Shown: positions 1 to 6,564, counted from the stretch's first letter. The stretch is DNA of 9,695 nt from CAIZGX01 sp044371675 (GCA_044371675.1 JBILTF010000083.1:1-9695), one strand, 5' to 3'. Notes: generated by a model not told the origin, from the sequence alone. Translations and numbers: made by a program.

Positions 1-327
1 ATGACTTTAACTTCATGTGTTAAAGAAGAACCTACCGTGGCGGTAGTTCGTGTTGTAGATGCAAACGGCGATCCTGTGCAGGGAGCTTCAGTGCGTTTGT
101 ACGGTTCACCTTCTCAAACTCCTCCTCCTCCAAATGCTATTGCATTGGATACCACATTAACAACAGATGCCACTGGAACAGTAACAATGGATTATTCTGA
201 AAACTACAAACTTGGTCAAGCTGGGTTTGCAGTTTTAGACATTGAGGCATACAAGGGTGCCCTTTATGGAGTTGGCATCATTAAGATTGAAGAGCAAGAA
301 ACAACTGAGGTAACAATAGAGATTTAA
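1..327 (+). CDS. Putative lipoprotein, 3' part (5' end lies outside the window)
   Basis: The reading frame is open from the first base, and the first visible Met is only five residues before the Cys of a lipobox-like LTSC (residues 3-6). That leaves no room for a signal peptide, so the true start is probably upstream and the visible part begins at the end of the signal sequence. After the Cys come about 100 residues with an Ig/transthyretin-like look: VVRVVDANGDPVQGASVRLYG resembles the first strands of carboxypeptidase-regulatory-like or Big-type domains (a new-value turn of the type D.nG.pv.ga.V), then a Pro-rich loop (PPPP) and a TDATGTV turn. It would be anchored in a membrane and exposed to periplasm or surface; no enzyme motif is visible. 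The stop lies inside a perfect palindrome shared with the convergent neighbour's stop. Lipoprotein nature is likely; function is unknown. Confidence 0.6.
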   Translation: MTLTSCVKEEPTVAVVRVVDANGDPVQGASVRLYGSPSQTPPPPNAIALDTTLTTDATGTVTMDYSENYKLGQAGFAVLDIEAYKGALYGVGIIKIEEQETTEVTIEI

Positions 328-333
328 TCTCTA
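317..333. repeat. Perfect 8-1-8 palindrome covering both convergent stop codons
   Basis: TAGAGATTTAATCTCTA is a perfect inverted repeat with a one-base centre. It contains the TAA stop of the plus-strand lipoprotein gene and, on the other strand, the TAG stop of the minus-strand gene. As RNA it could fold into a short hairpin (7 bp, 3-base loop) from either direction. There is no T-run after it, so it is not a standard intrinsic terminator. Confidence 0.5.
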
Positions 334-666
334 CGCTTCGTTTCCGAAGTATTTCATCATTGCCTTTTTTAATAGAATTTCCTGATCTCCTGGACTCAAC
401 ACCGGGAGATCTTCTTTTTTAACAAAGTGTGGCCATCCGTCTACGTCTCTTCCCTCAAACTCATAATACCCGTATGGTTCTAATAATGTGCATACAGCCA
501 CGTGCATGAGTTCCAACTTTTGATCTTTCTTGAATTTCAAATCGAATATCCCCAGTTCCTGCAGTCCAATTAACAGGAGAATAGCCGAGTAATCTAGGTT
601 TTCGCCAAAATTCTTCGAGGCTGTTTCCAACGTTTCTTTCCACTTCTTCTCGAATAAATAATCCAT
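331..666 (-). CDS. Conserved uncharacterised protein of Bacteroidota (111 aa)
   Basis: This is a small soluble, mixed-charge protein with no signal peptide, membrane segment or recognised catalytic motif. It starts MDYLFEKKWKETLE, has a helical middle (LLLIGLQELG) followed by a Lys-rich KFKKDQKLELMHVAVCTLL segment, and then a striking motif PYGYYEFEGRDVDGWPHF. From memory, very similar proteins (MDYLFEKxWKETLE..., GYYEFEGRDxDGWPHW) occur widely in Flavobacteriia as single-copy hypothetical proteins; I know of no assigned function. The ATG used is the first in the frame and matches the N-terminus I recall for the family. There is no Shine-Dalgarno sequence and no clear TAnnTTTG box upstream. 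The 3' coding part contains the terminator hairpin of the convergent lipoprotein gene. The coding call is strong; the role is unknown. Confidence 0.85.
   Translation of the reverse strand: MDYLFEKKWKETLETASKNFGENLDYSAILLLIGLQELGIFDLKFKKDQKLELMHVAVCTLLEPYGYYEFEGRDVDGWPHFVKKEDLPVLSPGDQEILLKKAMMKYFGNEA
384..420 (+). terminator. Intrinsic terminator of the lipoprotein gene, inside the antisense gene
   Basis: The stem GATCTCCTGG (384-393) pairs with CCGGGAGATC (402-411) over 10 bp with one G-T pair and an 8-base loop. It is followed by TTCTTTTTT. It starts 57 bases after the lipoprotein stop and lies entirely within the 3' coding region of the convergent minus-strand gene, so the sequence serves both strands. 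Confidence 0.7.
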
Positions 667-748
667 TATCGTGTGTTTTTAAAAAATATTTTAAAAAATG
701 TAACCTTTTTTGGCGAAGGTAGGTATACCCCTACATAACTATCACGTC

Positions 749-1147
749 ATGAAAACTAAATTATTCACTCTGATCGCCCTAATCGTTCTTACAACAAGCG
801 CTTTCGCTCAAACAACCACTCAGTTGTTAGATGCTCAATTGAATGTTACAAAGAACAAGGCTGCTGCAAAATTCACACGATCAATTACCAAAGTAAATGA
901 GTCTCTTTTTGAAGTGAAAGTTAATTTCCAAACTGGTGAATTAATGATGGCTGGTTCATACATGGATGAGTCTCTAAGTATTGCGCAAGGTGAATTCGTA
1001 TATTTCTTCGCGAACGGAATTAAAGAATCTCAAGGTCTTTATGAAAGCGGAGTGAGAGTTGGTGCATGGCAACGTTGGAATTTCGATGGCGCTCAAAAAC
1101 CTGATCGCTACTACCAAGAGGCAACAGCATTACTTTCGGCAAAATAA
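749..1147 (+). CDS. Secreted small protein with MORN-like (YwqK-type) repeats
   Basis: The product is 132 aa. The start chosen is the ATG that begins a clean signal peptide: MKTK, then a hydrophobic stretch, then a type I cleavage site after Ala20 (SAFA|QT). An upstream in-frame ATG at 710 would add 13 polar residues before the signal and is unlikely. The mature part has a charged N-terminal half and, at about residues 66-115, two imperfect units of the form G-x-Y/F ... G-x-W/F ... NG/DG (SYMDESLSIAQGEFVYFFANG, then GLYESGVRVGAWQRW). This pattern resembles the MORN_2 repeats of YwqK-like proteins. It is exported to the periplasm or beyond; partner and function are unknown. It is flanked downstream by a strong terminator, so probably monocistronic. 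No convincing promoter box was found in the AT-rich leader. Confidence 0.8.
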   Translation: MKTKLFTLIALIVLTTSAFAQTTTQLLDAQLNVTKNKAAAKFTRSITKVNESLFEVKVNFQTGELMMAGSYMDESLSIAQGEFVYFFANGIKESQGLYESGVRVGAWQRWNFDGAQKPDRYYQEATALLSAK

Positions 1148-1166
1148 AATAGAAGATAACTTTTTA

Positions 1167-1202
1167 AGAAAGGAAATAGGAAACTATTTCCTTTTTCTTT
1201 TT
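1167..1202 (+). terminator. Intrinsic terminator between the MORN-like gene and fur-like gene
   Basis: A perfect 10-bp stem AAGGAAATAG (1170-1179) / CTATTTCCTT (1184-1193) closes a GAAA tetraloop. It extends to 13 bp (1167-1196) with one G-T pair and is followed by CTTTTT. It starts about 20 bases after the MORN-like stop. The right arm includes the TAG stop and last codons of the convergent fur-like gene. Read from the minus strand, the stem is not followed by a T-run, so it probably acts mainly on the plus strand. Confidence 0.8.
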
Positions 1203-1624
1203 CCATAAAAATTAAGACTGTGCATGGAAATTTCAATGTCGAATATCTCTTCCAGTGTTGACTTAATGTTTTGAATTCTAGGGTCACAAAACTCGAATAC
1301 CTCCCCGGTGTCGGTCAGAATAATGTGATCGTGCTGTTGATTCTGAAATGCCTTTTCGAAATGCGCTATATTCTGTCCGAATTGATTTTTTCTTACAAGT
1401 GCACAGTTCAGCAATAGCTCTATGGTGTTGTACAATGTTGCTCTGGAAACTCGGTATTTCTTGTTCTTCATTCGAACATAGAGCGCTTCAATATCGAAGT
1501 GATCATCGATGGTATATATCTCAGCGAGAATAGCATAACGCTCTGGCGTTTTGCGATGCAAATGCTTTTCCAAATACGCCGTGAAAATTTCTTTGACCTT
1601 ATCTTGAATATCTTGTTGGGACAT
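1184..1624 (-). CDS. Fur-family metal-dependent transcriptional regulator lacking structural zinc cysteines
   Basis: The 146-aa product has the Fur order: an N-terminal winged helix with HRKTPERYAIL (residues 23-33), DDHFDIEALY (41-49) and recognition helix VSRATLYNTIELLL (59-72), then a dimerisation domain with the HDH metal motif (98-100) and a later His135 in ISMHSLNFYG. The expected regulatory-site ligands are therefore largely present. The CxxC after HDH that normally holds structural zinc is replaced (ILTDTG, with Leu103 and Thr106 at the Cys positions), and the C-terminal CxxC is absent (GKRKRK). I recall the same substitution in flavobacterial relatives, so it is probably a lineage variant, not decay. 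An upstream in-frame ATG at 1681 would lie beyond the TACATTTG promoter box, so the 1624 ATG is preferred. Fur, PerR or Zur specificity cannot be decided. Confidence 0.92.
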   Translation of the reverse strand: MSQQDIQDKVKEIFTAYLEKHLHRKTPERYAILAEIYTIDDHFDIEALYVRMKNKKYRVSRATLYNTIELLLNCALVRKNQFGQNIAHFEKAFQNQQHDHIILTDTGEVFEFCDPRIQNIKSTLEEIFDIEISMHSLNFYGKRKRK

Positions 1625-1629
1625 GAGCG

Positions 1630-1637
1630 CAAATGTA
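1630..1637 (-). promoter_or_regulatory. Promoter -7 box of the fur-like gene (TACATTTG)
   Basis: This is an exact TAnnTTTG match on the minus strand, the Bacteroidota -7 consensus, ending six bases before the ATG. The implied transcription start is two to four bases before the start codon, so the mRNA would be nearly leaderless. No clear -33 TTG is seen. Confidence 0.6.
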
Positions 1638-1691
1638 CAACGTGAGATTTTTTCTTCCTTATAATATTTATTCATTTCCACAACAGCTCTT

Positions 1692-1706
1692 TACTAACAT
1701 TTAGTA
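1692..1706. promoter_or_regulatory. Candidate Fur/PerR-like operator (imperfect 7-1-7 palindrome)
   Basis: TACTAACATTTAGTA is a 7-1-7 inverted repeat with six of seven positions paired. It fits the pattern TnnTAAnnnTTAnnA shared by known PerR and Bacillus Fur boxes. It lies in the gap between the fur-like gene and ftsZ, 18 bases before the ftsZ -7 box, so it would cover the -33 region. Binding by the adjacent regulator is inferred. Confidence 0.4.
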
Positions 1707-1724
1707 GTTCACTATTTTGAAAAG

Positions 1725-1732
1725 TACGTTTG
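1725..1732 (+). promoter_or_regulatory. Promoter -7 box of ftsZ (TACGTTTG)
   Basis: This is an exact TAnnTTTG match. It predicts transcription from about 1736 and a leader of roughly 70 bases before the ftsZ ATG. There is no good -33 TTG at the right distance; the candidate operator occupies that place. Confidence 0.55.
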
Positions 1733-1809
1733 TAACTAAGAGCAATTGTGTACTTACTTCGAAACACTAAAATATTACCTGATTTACCCACCCCAAAAAG
1801 TTTTATTAG

Positions 1810-3546
1810 ATGTCAGAATTGCTCAATTTCAACCTTCCGAAACAAGAAGAAAACGCCATTATCAAAGTTGTTGGTGTTGGTGGTGGTGGCTCGAACGCCG
1901 TTAACTACATGTTCAACAAAGGAATTAACGGTGTTGACTTCGTAGTGTGCAACACCGATGCCCAATCGTTGGACAACAGTCCAATTCTAAACAAAATGCA
2001 ATTGGGTCATACTCTTACGAAAGGTCGTGGAGCAGGAGCTCGTCCAGAGGTGGGACGAGATGCTGCCATGGAGTCCATCGAAGAAATTCGTGCGCTGTTT
2101 AATTCTGACCTTCAAATGGTCTTCGTTACAGCTGGAATGGGTGGCGGTACAGGAACAGGTGCTGCTCCTGTTATTGCGCAAGTTGCAAAGGAGATGGGTA
2201 TTCTTACAGTAGGTATTGTTACCGTTCCTTTCGCTTTTGAAAACAAGAAAAGAACTGCTCAAGCAACTGCCGGTATTGAAGAAATGCGCAAAGCTGTTGA
2301 TACGCTTTTGATTATTCGCAACGATAAGTTGCGTGAGCTATACGGAAACCTTTCTTTAAGCAATGCATTCAGTCATGCAGATGATGTGCTTTGCACCGCT
2401 GCTAAAACCATTGCTGAGTTAATAACCATTACGGGTATTGTGAATGTGGATATGAACGACGTTATCACGGTAATGCGAGGAAGCGGCGTAGCTATTATGG
2501 GCAGCGGAAGAGCTAATGGTGAAGGCCAAGCTTTACGCGCCGTGCAATTGGCTATGGAATCTCCTTTGTTGAACGACGACGATATTACAGGTGCTTCTCA
2601 CATTTTGTTAAATATTACTTACGGAAACAGCGAGTTGAAAATGGACGAGATCGGAGAGATTACCGATTTCATTCAAGAACTTGCAGGACCGGAAGCAGAT
2701 ATCATTTGGGGTTATGGCAAAGACGAACAACTCGGAGAAGATATTTGTGTGAACGTTATTGCAACCGGTTTCGCCGCAAAAGAAATCGCAACACTTCTTC
2801 CCCTGAACGCGGTGAAAGAAGTACCTGCTCCAGCTGCTGTTTTCATTTTGGGTGATGCGCCAACTGCGCCAGTCGCAGTTGTGGAAGAAATTCCTGCAGT
2901 AGTTGCTGAAACTGATACCATGACAGAATCAACTGTTTCAGAAGTGGCTGAAGAGCCCTTCAAATTGGTCTTGGCTGATGAGATTGAATTGGAAATTGAA
3001 AATTCATTTGAATCGAATCCAACCGTTGAAGAGCCTGTTAAGCAAGTGGCTTTGTTTTCATTCGCTGAATTCGAAAAAGCTGAATTGGCCAACGAAGAAA
3101 CAGTGAAAATGGAATTGGAAGAACCTGCAATTCCAGAGCTAAGTACATTCAAAATTCAAGAGTACAACGAAACTGAAACGCCATTTATTCCAGCGTTCGA
3201 AAGCATTCATCCTACTTCTGACCGCGAGGTTCCTGAGGTGCAAATGACTTTCAAACAAGAGGTTGCTGCTGAAAATCGTCCACCTCGCACAGAACTACAA
3301 GCGCGTAATAAAGAACGTGAAGCACGCATTCGTGAATACACAATGCGCATGAAATCTCCAAGCGGATTAAACGAATTGGAAAGTGAGCCTGCGTTCATGA
3401 GAAGAAAAGTTACTCTTGACGAAGGAAATCACTCAAGTGAAAACACGGTTTCTCGCACAATCTCTAGAGAAGTAACAGATGAGAATGGAAATACACGCAT
3501 TGAGTTGCGTACAAACAATCCATTCCTACACGATAATGTAGACTGA
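1810..3546 (+). CDS. ftsZ: Cell division protein FtsZ
   Basis: FtsZ is a tubulin-like GTPase that polymerises at mid-cell and organises the divisome and septal wall synthesis. The 578-aa product has the G-box VGVGGGGSNAVNYM (21-34), CNTDAQ (47-52), the tubulin signature GGGTGTG (111-117), and the T7 synergy loop GIVNVDMND (209-217) whose acidic residues complete GTP hydrolysis in the next subunit. The GTPase core ends near residue 325. A long linker follows (about 330-560), first acidic and Ala/Val/Pro/Glu-rich, then a basic stretch (489-516). The C-terminal tail RTNNPFLHDNVD takes the place of the conserved peptide that binds FtsA-type anchors. The ATG is preceded by an A-rich, non-Shine-Dalgarno leader. 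No ftsA, ftsQ or mur gene lies beside it: upstream is the divergent fur-like gene, downstream the convergent metG, two bases away. Confidence 0.98.
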   Translation: MSELLNFNLPKQEENAIIKVVGVGGGGSNAVNYMFNKGINGVDFVVCNTDAQSLDNSPILNKMQLGHTLTKGRGAGARPEVGRDAAMESIEEIRALFNSDLQMVFVTAGMGGGTGTGAAPVIAQVAKEMGILTVGIVTVPFAFENKKRTAQATAGIEEMRKAVDTLLIIRNDKLRELYGNLSLSNAFSHADDVLCTAAKTIAELITITGIVNVDMNDVITVMRGSGVAIMGSGRANGEGQALRAVQLAMESPLLNDDDITGASHILLNITYGNSELKMDEIGEITDFIQELAGPEADIIWGYGKDEQLGEDICVNVIATGFAAKEIATLLPLNAVKEVPAPAAVFILGDAPTAPVAVVEEIPAVVAETDTMTESTVSEVAEEPFKLVLADEIELEIENSFESNPTVEEPVKQVALFSFAEFEKAELANEETVKMELEEPAIPELSTFKIQEYNETETPFIPAFESIHPTSDREVPEVQMTFKQEVAAENRPPRTELQARNKEREARIREYTMRMKSPSGLNELESEPAFMRRKVTLDEGNHSSENTVSRTISREVTDENGNTRIELRTNNPFLHDNVD

Positions 3547-3548
3547 TA

Positions 3549-5597
3549 TTAGCGTACACTATTTCCCGATTCAACGGGACGTTCAGGGGAGAGCAACGAA
3601 AGCTCTCCCTTGTTGTTTTCAGCCATTAATATCATACCCGAAGATTCCACACCTTTGATTTCTCTTGGTGCAAGATTCGCTAAGTACAACACTTGCTTTC
3701 CAACAACTTGTTCGGGTTCATACGACTCTGCAATTCCTGAAATTACAGTGCGTTCTTCTGTTCCAATACGCAGCTTCAATTGTAACAATTTCTTTGTCTT
3801 CGGAACACGCTGCGCCTCTATTACTTCCGCGATACGAAGATCCATATTCTGAAAATCTTCGAACGATACATTTGGCTTTATCGCTTCTACTTCAACCTCG
3901 AGTTGAACTTTAGACGCTTCCAATTTCGCAACTTGAATCGCTACTTCTTCGTCCGTTATTTTTTGAAAAAGAATCGGCAACTCACCAATGGTATGTCCTG
4001 CTGGAATTAATTGTGAAACATTCACATCATCCCACTTCACTCCTTCCCACTGTAAACCCGTTTTCAATTTCTTTGCTGTATATGGAAGGAAGGGCTCTAA
4101 AGCCACAGACAGGGCGGCAACCAGCTGAACACACGTGTTCAAAATACCTTCTGTTTTTTCCGGTTCTGTCTTTTGAAGTTTCCAAGGTTCAGTCTCAGTG
4201 AGCAACTTGTTTCCAATACGCGCTAATTGAATGGCCAAGGACTGCGCTTCACGGAAACGATAGGCTTCAATCTTTTCACCAATGGTATTGAACGCAGTTT
4301 GCGCTTCTTCAAATTGAGAAGAGGCATCGAAGGTTGGATTAGAAACTTTTCCTTCGTAATACTTGTGTGTTAAAACAAATACGCGATTCACAAAATTTCC
4401 TACGATATCCGCAAGCTCATTGTTCACGCGGTCTTTGAAGTCGTTCCAAGTGAACTCGCTGTCTTTTTGTTCAGGCATTATTGAAGCCAAAACATAGCGC
4501 ATCTCGTCTTGACGATTCGGAAAATCTTCCAAATATTCGTGTAACCATACCGCCCAATTTCTTGAAGTTGAAATTTTATCTCCTTCCAAATTCATGAATT
4601 CGTTGGCAGGCACATTCACCGGGAGGTTAAACCCGCCGTGCGATTTTAAAATAATTGGAAAAATGATGCAGTGAAAAACGATGTTGTCTTTCCCAATGAA
4701 ATGAACCAATTCCGTTTCATCGCTCTTCCAGTAATCTTCCCAATTCTTTCCGTTCTTCTCGGCCCACACTTTCGTGTTCGTGATATAACCAATAGGCGCA
4801 TCGAGCCAAACGTAAAGCACTTTTCCTTCTTCACCCGGCACGGGAACACCCCAATCTAAATCGCGTGTCATAGCGCGCGCTTGAAGACCGCCATCAATCC
4901 AGCTCAAGCACTGTCCAACTACATGCGACTTCCACTTCGAAGCATCGTGGTGTTGCTCTCCGTTTAGTTTTCCATTTTCAATAAAATCGCGCACCCATTC
5001 GCTGTGGTGTTGCATAGGCAAATACCAGTGCGTGGTTTCTTTAAGGATAGGCGTGCTCCCACTTAAGGTAGAAACGGGATTGATTAATTCTGTTGGACTT
5101 AAAGTTGAACCACATTTCTCACATTGATCTCCGTATGCCTTTTCGCTCGAGCACTTCGGGCAAGTCCCTGTAATATATCTGTCCGCTAAAAACTGTTGTG
5201 CCTCAGCATCGAAATACTGCTCAGACCGCTGTGTTTCGAGTATACCTTTTTCTTTCAATTCAAGAAAAATTTGCTGACTCATTTCAATGTGTTCCGGAGA
5301 CGATGTTCTGTAATATTCATCGAAAGAAATTCCGAAATCGCGAAACGCGTCGCCCATGAGCTTGTGATAAAAATCTACTATTTCGCGGGGAGTCTTTCCT
5401 TCCTTCTTCGCACGCAACGTAATGGCAGCGCCATGTTCGTCGGATCCACAGATAAAAGCCACGTCCTTTCCCTTTCCTCTTAAATAGCGAACATAAATAT
5501 CGGCAGGCAAATATGCACCTGCAATGTGTCCAATGTGAATGGGACCATTCGCGTATGGAAGAGCTGAGGTTACAAGGTGTCTTTTCGGTGACTTCAT
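3549..5597 (-). CDS. metG: Methionyl-tRNA synthetase
   Basis: This cytosolic class I synthetase charges tRNA(Met) with methionine and ATP. The preferred start gives 682 aa, beginning MKSPKRHLVTSALPYANGP. Visible are the HIGH signature (residues 21-24), the connective-peptide zinc knuckle CPKC...CEKC (Cys146, 149, 159, 162), and the second signature as KISTS (341-345) where E. coli has KMSKS. An anticodon-binding helical domain follows. The last 105 residues form an EMAP II/Trbp111-type tRNA-binding OB-fold (SFEDFQNMDLRIAEV, then GKQVLYLANLAPREIKG), which in relatives aids dimerisation and tRNA binding. An in-frame ATG at 5660 would add 21 residues, but it lies upstream of the TATCTTTG box and overlaps the divergent gene, so it is unlikely. 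The 3' end contains the ftsZ terminator hairpin on the opposite strand. Confidence 0.97.
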   Translation of the reverse strand: MKSPKRHLVTSALPYANGPIHIGHIAGAYLPADIYVRYLRGKGKDVAFICGSDEHGAAITLRAKKEGKTPREIVDFYHKLMGDAFRDFGISFDEYYRTSSPEHIEMSQQIFLELKEKGILETQRSEQYFDAEAQQFLADRYITGTCPKCSSEKAYGDQCEKCGSTLSPTELINPVSTLSGSTPILKETTHWYLPMQHHSEWVRDFIENGKLNGEQHHDASKWKSHVVGQCLSWIDGGLQARAMTRDLDWGVPVPGEEGKVLYVWLDAPIGYITNTKVWAEKNGKNWEDYWKSDETELVHFIGKDNIVFHCIIFPIILKSHGGFNLPVNVPANEFMNLEGDKISTSRNWAVWLHEYLEDFPNRQDEMRYVLASIMPEQKDSEFTWNDFKDRVNNELADIVGNFVNRVFVLTHKYYEGKVSNPTFDASSQFEEAQTAFNTIGEKIEAYRFREAQSLAIQLARIGNKLLTETEPWKLQKTEPEKTEGILNTCVQLVAALSVALEPFLPYTAKKLKTGLQWEGVKWDDVNVSQLIPAGHTIGELPILFQKITDEEVAIQVAKLEASKVQLEVEVEAIKPNVSFEDFQNMDLRIAEVIEAQRVPKTKKLLQLKLRIGTEERTVISGIAESYEPEQVVGKQVLYLANLAPREIKGVESSGMILMAENNKGELSLLSPERPVESGNSVR
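3584..3619 (+). terminator. Intrinsic terminator of ftsZ, inside the metG coding sequence
   Basis: The arms GGGAGAGC (3587-3594) and GCTCTCCC (3602-3609) form a perfect 8-bp GC-rich stem with a 7-base loop. It extends to 11 bp (3584-3612) with one G-T pair and is followed by TTGTTTT. It starts 38 bases after the ftsZ stop. On the minus strand the same bases encode the MetRS C-terminus (around SLLSPERPV). Confidence 0.65.
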
Positions 5598-5641
5598 CTT
5601 TTTTGTGGTGTATTGAGCAGAAAACTGCGAATTTAGCGAAC

Positions 5642-5649
5642 CAAAGATA
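5642..5649 (-). promoter_or_regulatory. Promoter -7 box of metG (TATCTTTG)
   Basis: This is an exact TAnnTTTG match on the minus strand in the 57-base gap to the divergent carboxypeptidase gene. A TTGTTG on the same strand (5678-5673) gives a plausible -33 about 23 bases away. It predicts a leader of about 40 bases before the 5597 start and rules against the 5660 start. Confidence 0.6.
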
Positions 5650-5654
5650 AAGCG

Positions 5655-6563
5655 ATGCAACCAGCTTTTTTACAACAAGGCGACACGATTGGCATTATTG
5701 CCACGGCCAGATTCATTACAAGCGAGCAATGGCAATATGCCAAAGGCGTTATTGAATCGTGGGGACTAAAAATTAAATTGGCGGAAAACGTTTTCAAGCC
5801 AAGTTTTCAGTTGGCTGGAAATGTTGAAGAACGTACCCAATCTTTCCTTTCACTTTGGAGCGACAACGAGGTGAAAGCCTTGCTGGTGGCTCGAGGAGGA
5901 TACGGCACGATTCATACTATTGATGAGATTCTACCTTTCTTGAACGACTCGAAATGGATTTGCGGATATTCCGACGTGACCGTTTTACTGAATGCTTGTA
6001 CGAATAAAAACATTGCTTGCATTCACTCCACCATGCCGATTTCCTTTGAGCACGCCACTACAGACGCGCTCGAAAATTTAAGACGTGCGCTATTCGGCGA
6101 GTTTTTTTTATTCGAATGGAATGAAAATCAAATTCAAAAAGGAAACGCCGAAGGGAAAATTGTAGGTGGAAATTTATCAGTGATTTACAGCCAACTTGGA
6201 TCAGCCACCCAATTGAATACGGAAGGGAAAATTCTTTTTTTGGAAGATGTAGACGAGATGCTGTATCATGTCGATCGAATGCTTACAGCGCTGAGGCGTG
6301 CAGGCTTGTTTAAGAATATTCAAGGATTGATTTTAGGCGGATTTACGCAAATGCGGGACAATACGGAAGAATTCGGATTTTCAAGCAATAACCCTTGGGG
6401 CAAATCTCTTGTTGAAATGATTCTTGAAATTGGGTTGGACTGTAACATCCCGGTAACAATGGGATTTCCCGCAGGACATTTGAATGACAATAGGGCATTT
6501 TACATGGGTCGAAATGCCGAATTAATTGTGAATGAAAATTCCGCACAACTCACATGGAAATAA
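5655..6563 (+). CDS. ldcA: LD-carboxypeptidase, peptidase family S66 (muramoyltetrapeptide carboxypeptidase)
   Basis: Family S66 enzymes cut the terminal D-Ala from muropeptide tetrapeptides during peptidoglycan recycling, usually in the cytoplasm. The 302-aa length is typical, and no signal peptide is visible, which fits. Motifs in order: GDTIGIIATA (9-18), ARGGYG (79-84), the nucleophile region CGYSDVT with Ser106, GGNLS (171-175), LFLEDVDE with Glu197, and GFPAGH with His275. Ser106-Glu197-His275 form the expected Ser-Glu-His triad. It is divergent from metG and followed after 40 bases by the IPExxxVDY gene, which has its own promoter box at the end of this gene. No TAnnTTTG box was found for this gene. 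Substrate specificity within S66 (tetrapeptide LD-carboxypeptidase or microcin C-type immunity) cannot be told from sequence, but a housekeeping recycling role is more likely here. Confidence 0.92.
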   Translation: MQPAFLQQGDTIGIIATARFITSEQWQYAKGVIESWGLKIKLAENVFKPSFQLAGNVEERTQSFLSLWSDNEVKALLVARGGYGTIHTIDEILPFLNDSKWICGYSDVTVLLNACTNKNIACIHSTMPISFEHATTDALENLRRALFGEFFLFEWNENQIQKGNAEGKIVGGNLSVIYSQLGSATQLNTEGKILFLEDVDEMLYHVDRMLTALRRAGLFKNIQGLILGGFTQMRDNTEEFGFSSNNPWGKSLVEMILEIGLDCNIPVTMGFPAGHLNDNRAFYMGRNAELIVNENSAQLTWK

Positions 6564-6564
6564 C

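Noticed and set aside
719..734. GTAGG/CCTAC hairpin in the leader of the MORN-like gene
   Set aside because: Only five base pairs with a six-base loop and no sign of a riboswitch or attenuator; not enough to call.
710..748. An N-terminal extension of the MORN-like protein from an upstream ATG
   Set aside because: It would put 13 polar residues in front of a perfect signal peptide.
1625..1681. An extended start for the Fur-family protein
   Set aside because: It lies upstream of the TACATTTG box, and the added residues do not resemble Fur N-termini.
2712..3152. A 146-codon open frame antisense to the ftsZ linker
   Set aside because: It is Ser/Thr/Ala-rich low-complexity sequence mirroring the Glu-rich linker codons of ftsZ, with no domain and no promoter; a shadow frame.
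3526..3541. Possible minus-strand terminator for metG (CTACA/TGTAG) inside the end of ftsZ
   Set aside because: Five-base AT-rich stem without a T-run on the minus strand.
5617..5628. GCAG-AAAA-CTGC hairpin between metG and the carboxypeptidase gene
   Set aside because: A four-base stem is expected by chance and has no T-run.
5598..5660. An extended start for MetRS
   Set aside because: It lies upstream of the TATCTTTG box, overlaps the divergent carboxypeptidase start, and relatives begin just before the SALPYANGPIHIGH block.
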